Assembly (NCBI GenBank): GCA_905235815.1 | Contig: CAJOMT010000097.1 | Coordinates: 1-6,118 of the forward strand | Reading direction: 5' to 3' | DNA length: 6,118 bases | Source: an uncultured Clostridia bacterium | GTDB lineage: Bacteria; Bacillota; Clostridia; Christensenellales; Borkfalkiaceae | In this document: piece by piece, positions 1 through 5,562 of the stretch | Numbering within the stretch: position 1 is the stretch's first letter | Layout of the letters: every line of letters begins with the position of its first letter | Position numbers and translations under genes: made by a program | The notes under the pieces: generated by a model | Database searches by the model: none | Seen by the model: the letters and a program-made list of their open reading frames with translations, nothing else | What the model was told of the DNA's origin: nothing

Positions 1-85
1 TACTACCTTCGTCGTGCCAAAGATGTGCGTCGGGCATCTCGCCGATACCCATACTGTCAAGCACAATAATAAAAAATCTTTTCAT
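1..85 (-). CDS. deoB: Phosphopentomutase, N-terminal fragment (cut by window edge)
   Basis: Only the first 28 codons are visible; the rest lies beyond position 1. The translation begins MKRFFIIVLDSMGIGEMPDA and continues to a DEGS motif. This is the characteristic N-terminus of DeoB, a metal-dependent enzyme of the alkaline phosphatase superfamily; D10 in the LDSxGIG motif is the expected metal ligand. DeoB interconverts ribose- or deoxyribose-1-phosphate and the 5-phosphate, so it links the phosphorylase DeoD to the aldolase DeoC encoded just upstream. Its ATG overlaps the TGA of deoD as ATGA, and no strong Shine-Dalgarno sequence precedes it, so translation is probably coupled to deoD. Whether the gene is intact cannot be judged from this window. 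The identity is supported by motif and by operon context. Confidence 0.9.
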   Translation of the reverse strand, partial: MKRFFIIVLDSMGIGEMPDAHLWHDEGS

Positions 86-789
86 GCTAATTCAAGCGCA
101 ATCTTCATCATTGCGGTAAAGGAATTCTGCCTTTCTTCGGCAGAAGTATTTTCTTCCGGATTGACGAAACTATCGCTTACCGTACAAATGCAAAGTGCCT
201 TTTTACCTGCACGAGCGGCGTTACAGTAAAGCGCCGCAGATTCCATTTCAACGCCGAGAACGCCCATTTTAGCCCATAACATTCCGCTGTTTGAATCGTC
301 ATAGAAAGTATCGCTTGAAAGCACGTTGCCGACTTTGAAGTTAACCCCGCTCTTTTCGCACAGTTCGGCGGCACGTTTAACGAGACCGAAGTCCGCAATC
401 GGACAAAAAGTTCCGGGAAGATTGTATTGCTTTGCGTAATTTCCGTTAGTACATGCGCCCATGGCGATAATTATATCCCTTGCGTGAAGGTCTTTATCAA
501 ACGAACCGCAAGAACCTATACGAATTATATTTTCAACGTCGTAAAAATTGAACAACTCGTAAGAATAAATACCGATCGAGGGCTGGCCCATACCGGAAGC
601 CATTACGGAAACGCGCTTGCCGTTATACGTGCCGGTGTAACCGTTTACGCCACGCACGTTATTGACGAGAACCGCATTCTCGAGAAAGTTTTCGGCAATA
701 AATTTTGCTCTGAGCGGATCGCCCGGCATAAGTACTGTCTTGGCAAAATCACCTGCTTTTGCCGTTATATGAGGTGTTGGGATTGGCAT
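82..789 (-). CDS. deoD: Purine nucleoside phosphorylase, DeoD type
   Basis: The 235-residue protein phosphorolyses purine ribo- and deoxyribonucleosides to the free base plus (deoxy)ribose-1-phosphate in the cytoplasm. It matches the hexameric bacterial PNP family along its whole length (E. coli DeoD is 239 residues). Visible family residues are H7 in the TPHI motif, GDPLRAK at 23-29 with phosphate-binding R27, NVRG with R46, RIGSCG with R90, the nucleoside-binding VEMES around 180-184, and the proton donor D206 in TVSD. The start is placed at the ATG at 789 (MPIPTPHI) because a GGAGG lies five bases upstream. An in-frame TTG at 801 would add only MEEI and would overlap that ribosome binding site, so it is rejected. 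The gene follows deoC after 37 bases and overlaps deoB by four. The next enzyme for its sugar product is DeoB. Confidence 0.95.
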   Translation of the reverse strand: MPIPTPHITAKAGDFAKTVLMPGDPLRAKFIAENFLENAVLVNNVRGVNGYTGTYNGKRVSVMASGMGQPSIGIYSYELFNFYDVENIIRIGSCGSFDKDLHARDIIIAMGACTNGNYAKQYNLPGTFCPIADFGLVKRAAELCEKSGVNFKVGNVLSSDTFYDDSNSGMLWAKMGVLGVEMESAALYCNAARAGKKALCICTVSDSFVNPEENTSAEERQNSFTAMMKIALELA

Positions 790-792
790 AAT

Positions 793-800
793 TTCCTCCA
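793..800 (-). promoter_or_regulatory. Ribosome binding site of deoD
   Basis: On the minus strand this reads TGGAGGAA. The GGAGG core ends five bases before the ATG at 789. It is the strongest Shine-Dalgarno sequence in the window and it decides the start: the in-frame TTG at 801 lies at its edge and cannot be served by it. Confidence 0.8.
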
Positions 801-826
801 AATAATTTTATTAAAATTTCCGAAAA

Positions 827-1486
827 TCATTTGTTTTCGTTTTCTTTTACAATTTTCACAATTCTGCTCGTACCGAGCCTGTCAGCGCCGAGAGATATAA
901 ACTTTTCGGCGTCTTCAACAGATGAAATACCGCCTGCGGCTTTTATCTTTACGCCGCTTCCGACGTGCTTGGAAAACAGTTCAACGTCGTCAAAAGTCGC
1001 TCCCGAAGTCGAAAAACCTGTCGACGTCTTGATATAGTCGGCACCTGCGGCGGTAACTATCTCGCACATTTTTATCTTTTCATCATCGGTAAGCAAGCAC
1101 GTTTCAATAATAACTTTAAGTACATTATCGCCGCAAACTTTTTTAAGAACACGTATTTCGTTTTCAACGTAGGCGAAATTGCCCTCTTTTAGCTGACCGA
1201 TATTTATGACCATATCTATTTCGTCGGCGCCGTTTGCAAGTGCGTCTTCGGTTTCGAAAAGTTTAGTCGCTGTTGTCGAGTAACCGTTAGGGAACCCGAT
1301 AACCGTACAAATTGCAAGTTTATCGCCGACGTAGTCCTTGGCGCGCTTTACGTAGCAAGGCGGAATACATACGGAAGCCGTATGATATTTGATACCGTCG
1401 TCGCAAATTGCTTTGATTTGCTCCCACGTGGCCGACTGAGAAAGTAAAGTGTGGTCGCATTTGGCTAAAATCGAATTGATATCCAT
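827..1486 (-). CDS. deoC: Deoxyribose-phosphate aldolase
   Basis: The 219-residue class I aldolase cleaves 2-deoxyribose-5-phosphate to acetaldehyde and glyceraldehyde-3-phosphate, the exit of deoxynucleoside catabolism into glycolysis. It looks like a complete TIM barrel of the short bacterial DeoC type. Visible motifs are CDHTLL at 10-15, VIGFPNG at 62-68, EIDMVIN with catalytic D91, YIKTSTGF with the Schiff-base lysine K153, KIKAAGG with the second active-site lysine K182, and the phosphate-binding end ADRLGTS at 201-207. The ATG at 1486 follows the psuG stop by four bases, and its AGGGG ribosome binding site lies inside the last codons of psuG, suggesting coupled translation. It sits directly before deoD and deoB, the standard partners of the deo pathway. 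I see nothing unusual. Confidence 0.96.
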   Translation of the reverse strand: MDINSILAKCDHTLLSQSATWEQIKAICDDGIKYHTASVCIPPCYVKRAKDYVGDKLAICTVIGFPNGYSTTATKLFETEDALANGADEIDMVINIGQLKEGNFAYVENEIRVLKKVCGDNVLKVIIETCLLTDDEKIKMCEIVTAAGADYIKTSTGFSTSGATFDDVELFSKHVGSGVKIKAAGGISSVEDAEKFISLGADRLGTSRIVKIVKENENK

Positions 1487-1490
1487 AGGA

Positions 1491-2408
1491 TTAACCCCTA
1501 TTCAGATTTGACATTTCTACGGCAATCTTTGAGGCGAGCGCCGCATTGTTGAGTACGAGTTTTATGTTGCTTTCAAGACTTTGTCCGCCGGTAATCTTTT
1601 GAATTCTATCGAGTAAAAACGGCGTGATCTCCTTGCCCTTTACGCCGAGGTCGTCCGCTTCTTTTAAGGCCTCCCGTATAACGCTTTCGATATAATCCGC
1701 ATCCATAGAATATTCGCTCGGAATAGGATTGACGACAAGCGTTCCGCCGCCGAGACCGAGTTCGTCTTTAACCAAAAAAGCCTTGGCTATATCTTTCGGG
1801 GTATCAAGGCGGTGATTGACTTTAAAACCGCTCTTGCGCGTGAAAAATGCCGGCAGTTCGTCTGTACCGTAACCTATAACGTCAACGCCTTTCGTTTCGA
1901 GATATTCAAGGGTAAGGCCGAGGTCGAGTATGCTCTTTGCGCCAGCGCAGATAACGTTGACGTCTGTGCGAGCAAGTTCTTCGAGGTCGGCGGAAATATC
2001 CATAGTCGTTTCCGCACCTCTGTGTACGCCTCCGATACCGCCCGTGGCGAAAATCTTAATGCCCGCTAATGCAGCGAAAATCATAGTTGCGGCAACGGTG
2101 GTCGCTCCGTCTGCTTTCTCGGAAACGACGACGGGTATATCGCGCCTGCTCGTCTTGGTAACCGAAAGACCTTCTTTGCCGAGGCGTTCGATTTCATCTT
2201 TTGAACAGCCTACCGTAGGAACCCCGTCTAAAATAGCTATCGTAGCCGGCACAGCGCCGTTTTTTCTCACTTCTTCCTCGACCATGAGCGCCGTTTCAAC
2301 GTTTTTCGGATAAGGCATACCGTGAGATATAATTGTAGATTCAAGCGCAACAACGGCCTTGCCGTTTGCTAGCGCTTCTTTTACTTCGTTTGAAATTTTA
2401 ATTTGCAT
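1491..2408 (-). CDS. psuG: Pseudouridine-5'-phosphate glycosidase
   Basis: The 305-residue protein breaks the C-C glycosidic bond of pseudouridine-5'-phosphate, giving uracil and ribose-5-phosphate. It matches E. coli PsuG (YeiN, 312 residues) closely over its full length with a constant offset of about eight. Visible conserved stretches are VALESTIISHGMP at 20-32 (E23, equivalent of E31), TKTSRRD with K85 (K93), FATGGIGGVHRGAE at 120-133 with H129 (H137), DISADL with D141, the likely Mn ligand (D149), CAGAKSILD with the Schiff-base lysine K158 (K166), VVNPIP at 225-230, and SNIKLVLNN with N281 (N289). The start is taken as the ATG at 2408 because AGAGG lies five bases upstream. An in-frame TTG at 2441 would add eleven residues that overlap both an inverted repeat and the ribosome binding site. 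It directly follows psuK, which makes its substrate. Confidence 0.95.
   Translation of the reverse strand: MQIKISNEVKEALANGKAVVALESTIISHGMPYPKNVETALMVEEEVRKNGAVPATIAILDGVPTVGCSKDEIERLGKEGLSVTKTSRRDIPVVVSEKADGATTVAATMIFAALAGIKIFATGGIGGVHRGAETTMDISADLEELARTDVNVICAGAKSILDLGLTLEYLETKGVDVIGYGTDELPAFFTRKSGFKVNHRLDTPKDIAKAFLVKDELGLGGGTLVVNPIPSEYSMDADYIESVIREALKEADDLGVKGKEITPFLLDRIQKITGGQSLESNIKLVLNNAALASKIAVEMSNLNRG
1495..1499 (-). promoter_or_regulatory. Ribosome binding site of deoC inside psuG
   Basis: AGGGG on the minus strand lies eight bases before the deoC ATG. It is contained in the final codons of psuG (Asn-Arg-Gly-stop), so the two genes share sequence at the junction and translation of deoC is probably coupled to termination of psuG. 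Confidence 0.55.
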
Positions 2409-2413
2409 ATATT

Positions 2414-2418
2414 CCTCT
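2414..2418 (-). promoter_or_regulatory. Ribosome binding site of psuG
   Basis: AGAGG on the minus strand, five bases before the ATG at 2408. It supports the shorter psuG start over the TTG at 2441, and it lies six bases downstream (in the direction of transcription) of the perfect inverted repeat at 2425-2441. Confidence 0.7.
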
Positions 2419-2424
2419 GCAATT

Positions 2425-2441
2425 TTGCACGTATCGTGCAA
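2425..2441. repeat. Perfect 17-base inverted repeat between psuK and psuG
   Basis: TTGCACG-TAT-CGTGCAA on the plus strand: seven-base arms, a three-base centre and no mismatches. It takes up almost half of the 39-base gap between the psuK stop and the psuG start and ends just before the psuG ribosome binding site. It has no following U tract, so it does not look like a rho-independent terminator. It could be an operator for a DNA-binding regulator, an RNA hairpin that shapes psuG translation or mRNA processing, or chance. The sequence shows only the symmetry; the role is inference. Confidence 0.6.
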
Positions 2442-2447
2442 TCTTTA

Positions 2448-3371
2448 TTAGATATATTCTTTGAGTTTATCTATCTGTTTACTGACTGTATCTATGCTTG
2501 TCAAGGCAATTTTAGAAGCCAAAAGACCGAGTTTTACGCAGTCCACGAACGATTTGTCGTTTAAATACCCGAATATCGTCCCCGCCATAAATGCGTCGCC
2601 CGCACCCGTTGCGCTGACGAGTTCGAAATCTTCGTTTTTAAGCCAACCTTTCTCACGCCCGTTCGCATAGTAAACGCCGTGTTCGCCCATAGAGATAACG
2701 ACGTTTTCGTTCCCTATCGCCAAAAGCTTATCTGCGGCGGCCTCGACGTCTTTTTCGGTGCTGACGTCTTCTCCCGTTAGCGCAGCCGCTTCAACGATAT
2801 TCGGCTTGACGAAGAAAAGATTTTTAACATACTCTTTGCAGTTTCTCGCCTTTTTATAAGAAACCGTATCGAGAAAAACTTTCGTCGTTATATTTTCTGT
2901 CAAAAAACCTAAAATGTCCCCGAGATTGGTATCTAAAACAACGCATTTTGCCCCGTTTATCACGTCGAATTTGTCAGCGAAAAACTCTCTCGTTAAATGC
3001 GATAATATGCGCATATCGGATAGGGCAACCTGCATTTCGCCCTTGGAATCGTTCAAACATATATAAGTTGAAGTGTTTTCATCATCGACAGTTAAAGAAA
3101 GCGACAGGTCTGCGCCGAGGTCGATAAGTTCTTTTTTCAACTTGTCGCCGCTTGCATCGTTTCCGAAAGCCGTGATGAACTTTACGTTTGCGCCGAGACG
3201 AAGCAGGTTCTCCGTAATGTTTCTGCCCACCCCGCCGGAAGTATATTTGAGCACGCCCGGCGCAGAGTCGTGCATTACAAGGTCCTCGAAAGGTAAACCC
3301 AGAATATCGACGTTCGCACCGCCTATAATTACGACGTAATCGCCATTTTTTCGGCAAATGTTATCTTTCAT
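2448..3371 (-). CDS. psuK: PfkB-family kinase, probable pseudouridine kinase
   Basis: The 307-residue sugar/nucleoside kinase has the ribokinase (PfkB) fold. Visible features are the N-terminal strand VVIIGGANVDI at 13-23, the substrate-binding SGGVGRN at 45-51, the FFVKPN segment at 186-191 in place of the usual NxxE motif, and the PfkB signature 2 SATGAGDAFMAG at 253-264 with catalytic base D259. The general fold does not fix the substrate. The assignment to pseudouridine 5'-phosphorylation rests on its position immediately before psuG and on its GGANVDI...GGVGRN pattern, which I recall from YeiC/PsuK proteins. The ATG at 3371 lies inside the last codons of udk (11-base overlap). Only a weak AAGG, twelve bases away, precedes it, so coupling to udk is likely. 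It ends in tandem TAA codons. Alternatives are another nucleoside or sugar kinase. Confidence 0.87.
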   Translation of the reverse strand: MKDNICRKNGDYVVIIGGANVDILGLPFEDLVMHDSAPGVLKYTSGGVGRNITENLLRLGANVKFITAFGNDASGDKLKKELIDLGADLSLSLTVDDENTSTYICLNDSKGEMQVALSDMRILSHLTREFFADKFDVINGAKCVVLDTNLGDILGFLTENITTKVFLDTVSYKKARNCKEYVKNLFFVKPNIVEAAALTGEDVSTEKDVEAAADKLLAIGNENVVISMGEHGVYYANGREKGWLKNEDFELVSATGAGDAFMAGTIFGYLNDKSFVDCVKLGLLASKIALTSIDTVSKQIDKLKEYI

Positions 3372-3999
3372 TTTTATCGTTAACCTTTATTTTGATCGCT
3401 TCGGCAACAATATCGATAGTAACGTCGTTATGCCCGCCCTTAGGAATTATGAGGTCGGCATTTTTTTTCGAAGGCTCGATAAACTGCTCGTGCATGGGCT
3501 TAACGGTTGTAAGATATTGGTCTATAACGCCGTCAATCGTTCTGCCCCTATCCTTGACGTCTCGCCGAAGTCGTCTTAAAATACGAACGTCTGCGTCTAC
3601 GTCGACGAAAATTTTTAAATCTATTTCGCTGAGTATTTCAGGTATGGCGAACAACAGTATCCCTTCGAGAATAATAACGCGCTTGCTCTCGGCAACGATG
3701 ATTTTATCGCTGCGCAAATGTTGTGAAAAATCGTACACCGGAATATTTACCGTTTTCCCGTCCTTCAACTGCCTTAACTGTTCGAGCATAAGATCGACGT
3801 CGAAAGCGGAAGGGTGGTCGTAATTGATTTTCGTTCTCTCATTAAGCGGCATTTCGGGATTGTGCTTATAATATGAATCCATACTTATAAGCAAAACGTT
3901 TCCGTCAAGCGTTTCACACATTTTTTTTGCGACGGTTGTTTTTCCGCTTCCCGTTCCGCCGCAAATACCGATTACAAACGGTTTTTCTTCTGATATCAT
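3361..3999 (-). CDS. udk: Uridine kinase (uridine/cytidine kinase)
   Basis: The 212-residue P-loop kinase phosphorylates uridine or cytidine to UMP or CMP for pyrimidine salvage. It matches the bacterial Udk family in length and motifs: Walker A GGTGSGKT at 14-21, the MDSYYK segment with catalytic D41, NYDHPSAFD at 59-67, PVYDFSQHLR at 87-96, VIILEGILLF at 108-117, and the arginine-rich LID RRLRRDVKDRGR at 142-153. The ATG at 3999 overlaps the tdk stop as ATGA, with AGAGG nine bases upstream inside tdk. The end overlaps psuK by 11 bases. Being between tdk and psuK, it forms a block of three nucleoside kinases that act on different pyrimidine nucleosides delivered by the same transporter. I see no defect. 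Confidence 0.96.
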   Translation of the reverse strand: MISEEKPFVIGICGGTGSGKTTVAKKMCETLDGNVLLISMDSYYKHNPEMPLNERTKINYDHPSAFDVDLMLEQLRQLKDGKTVNIPVYDFSQHLRSDKIIVAESKRVIILEGILLFAIPEILSEIDLKIFVDVDADVRILRRLRRDVKDRGRTIDGVIDQYLTTVKPMHEQFIEPSKKNADLIIPKGGHNDVTIDIVAEAIKIKVNDKNER

Positions 4000-4592
4000 A
4001 AGAAAAGACCTCTTTCTTCTTGCTCGCGTTTTTTGTTAAGCCAACATTTTCTGCACATAGCAACGTAGCGGTTATTGCCGCCGATAACGACTTGTTCGCC
4101 GCTATATACGACGTTGCCGTCGTCGTCGAGACGAGCGTTGACCGTAGCCTTATTTCCGCATCTGCAAACCGATTTTATCTCGCTTATGGATTCCGCAAGT
4201 TCAAACAATCTGCGGCTTCCCGGGAAAAGATGCGTAAGGAAATCCGTTGCAAGCCCGAAACATAGCACGGGTATATTGAAATCGATAACGATATTGCTCA
4301 GATTGTCCACTTGCTCGGGCGTTAAAAATTGACATTCGTCGACGATTATAACGTTACAATCGGCGTAGTTGTCTTTATAAAGCGCATAAAGGTCTTGCGA
4401 CGGCTTAACAGACAACGCCTCCGACGACAAACCTATTCTCGATTTGGCAATGCTTACGCCGTCTCTGTTGTCGGCGGAAGGTTTCATCAGAAGAACTTTC
4501 ATTCCGCGTTCTTCGTAATTGAATTTTGTGATGAGCGCCTGAGCGGTCTTGGAACAACCCATCGCACCGTATTTAAAGTATAATTTTGCCAT
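3996..4592 (-). CDS. tdk: Thymidine kinase, type II (E. coli-like)
   Basis: The 198-residue enzyme phosphorylates thymidine and deoxyuridine for dTMP salvage. The N-terminus MAKLYFKYGAM, the Walker B DECQF at 85-89 with catalytic E86, the lasso YSGEQVVIGGNNRYV at 163-177 and the zinc-type ligands C143, C145, C180 and C183 all match the bacterial Tdk family. E. coli has a comparable CHCG...CRKH arrangement. The P-loop at 9-16 is GAMGCSKT: the glycine normally before the lysine is serine. The ATG at 4592 is chosen from family alignment. No Shine-Dalgarno sequence is visible before it, so it may depend on coupling to the permease stop 20 bases upstream. Because that permease is frameshifted, the reading frame now stays open from the permease remnant straight into tdk. 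I treat this as an accident and annotate tdk alone. Confidence 0.93.
   Translation of the reverse strand: MAKLYFKYGAMGCSKTAQALITKFNYEERGMKVLLMKPSADNRDGVSIAKSRIGLSSEALSVKPSQDLYALYKDNYADCNVIIVDECQFLTPEQVDNLSNIVIDFNIPVLCFGLATDFLTHLFPGSRRLFELAESISEIKSVCRCGNKATVNARLDDDGNVVYSGEQVVIGGNNRYVAMCRKCWLNKKREQEERGLFL
4009..4013 (-). promoter_or_regulatory. Ribosome binding site of udk inside tdk
   Basis: AGAGG on the minus strand, nine bases before the udk ATG and inside the last codons of tdk. With the ATGA stop/start overlap it points to coupled translation of tdk and udk. Confidence 0.55.
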
Positions 4593-4612
4593 AGATTGTA
4601 AACGATATCTTT

Positions 4613-5559
4613 TTATCTCATTCCCTTTTCGTAAGGTATGCCTTCGGCTTTCGGACAACCTAAGCGCGAGGACGACAAGGACTACGACGTAAGGAATCAT
4701 ATTATAGAAGTACCCCGGGAGGCCGATTTTACTTAAAAATTCAATCGATGCCGTATTTGCGCTGATGCACTGCAAGAAACCGAACATCACTGCGCCGAGT
4801 GCGATACCGGAAGGTTTCCAGTTACCGAAAATCATAATAGCGAGAGCAAGGAATCCCATGCCGGCAACCGAGTTTCCCGCAGCGCCGCCGGAAATCGTCG
4901 CTATATAAACGTAGCCGCCGAGACCTGCGAGTGCGCCGGATATGGTCGTGCCGAGGTATCTCATTTTAAATACGTTGATACCGACTGAAGCCGCCGCCTG
5001 CGGGTTTTCGCCGCAAGAACGCATACGCATACCCGTTCTCGTGAAATAGAGCCACAAAGAAAGGAGAATGAATACGGCTATTACTATATAAGTTGATATG
5101 TACGCCCCTCCGAAAATCTGCAGGATAGAAGGAAACTTGGGATTTTTTATAGCGTAGCCTTCGAACCATTCCGGAGAAGGCATATCGATTTTTTCCTGTG
5201 AGAAAAACGCAATGCCAAGCGCAGAGACGAGAGCGGGAGCAAGCATGTTGAGCGCAGTGCCGCCGACAGTCTGGTCGGCTTTAAGGTTGATTGCCGAAAA
5301 CGACAAGAGCAAGCTGAACGCAGCGCCGCTTGCTTGCCGCTGAAACCAACATGCAAATTATAAACATAAGTTGCGGATTCATAGGCTCAGCGCCGGATAA
5401 AATACTGTAACCGACTATAGCGCCGATAAACGCACCGAAAATCATTTCGCCTTCAAGTGCAAGGTTTATGATACCGCTTCGTTCGGCGAACACGCCGCCG
5501 AGCGCGACTATCATCAGTGGCATAGCGTATAAAAATGTATCTTGTAAAATATGTACCAT
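4613..5559 (-). pseudogene. Nucleoside ABC transporter permease (NupQ-like), broken by two frameshifts
   Basis: This would be an inner-membrane permease of the BPD_transp_2 family (NupQ/YufQ, RnsD-like), partner of the permease upstream. The first frame starts at the ATG at 5559 after GGGGAG and carries the N-terminal motifs ALGGVFAERSGIINLALEG at 19-37. It shifts after MLVSAAS near 5328-5335 and stops at 5281. The homology resumes in the next frame as SLLLSFSAINLKADQTVGGT, then the TRTGMRMRSCGENPQAAASV loop (about 5032-4973) and SGALAGLGGY, and runs to IPYVVVLVVLA near 4666. There the typical C-terminal end LGCPKAEGIPYEKGMR-stop is found in a third frame, ending at 4613. Repaired, the protein would be about 313-314 residues, normal for the family. 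No plausible start for reinitiation is visible. It may be a real pseudogene or an assembly error; the neighbours are intact. Confidence 0.85.
5328..5335 (-). repeat. Four-base tandem duplication (AAGC x2) causing a frameshift
   Basis: On the minus strand the sequence reads GCAAGCAAGCGGCGCT. Removing one AAGC unit joins the two permease frames as SAAS-GAAFSLLLSF, which restores the expected continuous membrane segment. This is the typical outcome of replication slippage, or of a base-calling or assembly error at a short repeat. Confidence 0.8.
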
Positions 5560-5562
5560 TTT

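Noticed and set aside
790..801. Earlier TTG start for deoD adding MEEI
   Set aside because: It lies at the edge of the GGAGG that serves the ATG at 789, and the family N-terminus begins at the MPIPTPHI equivalent.
804..818. AT-only inverted repeat AATTTTA-T-TAAAATT in the deoC-deoD gap
   Set aside because: The arms are perfect, but the one-base centre cannot form a normal hairpin loop and the composition is pure A/T in an AT-rich spacer, so chance is the simplest explanation.
427..900. Plus-strand open frame of 157 codons opposite deoD and the end of deoC
   Set aside because: It is antisense to clearly recognisable enzymes, resembles no family I know and has no ribosome binding site. The same applies to plus-strand frames at 1930-2313 (opposite psuG) and 3392-3823 (opposite udk).
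2409..2441. Earlier TTG start for psuG adding eleven residues
   Set aside because: The extension is encoded by the inverted repeat and the ribosome binding site, and it does not resemble the PsuG N-terminus.
3082..3357. Minus-strand 91-codon arginine-rich frame inside psuK
   Set aside because: It is an out-of-frame shadow of psuK; the arginine richness comes from reading its codons in the wrong phase.
5147..5356. Minus-strand open frame around the first frameshift
   Set aside because: It is the third, non-homologous frame of the permease and carries none of the family motifs.
4613..5559. Programmed ribosomal frameshifting in the second permease
   Set aside because: There is no slippery heptamer or obvious downstream structure at either site, the first shift needs a four-base change, and permeases of this family are not known to me to use recoding.
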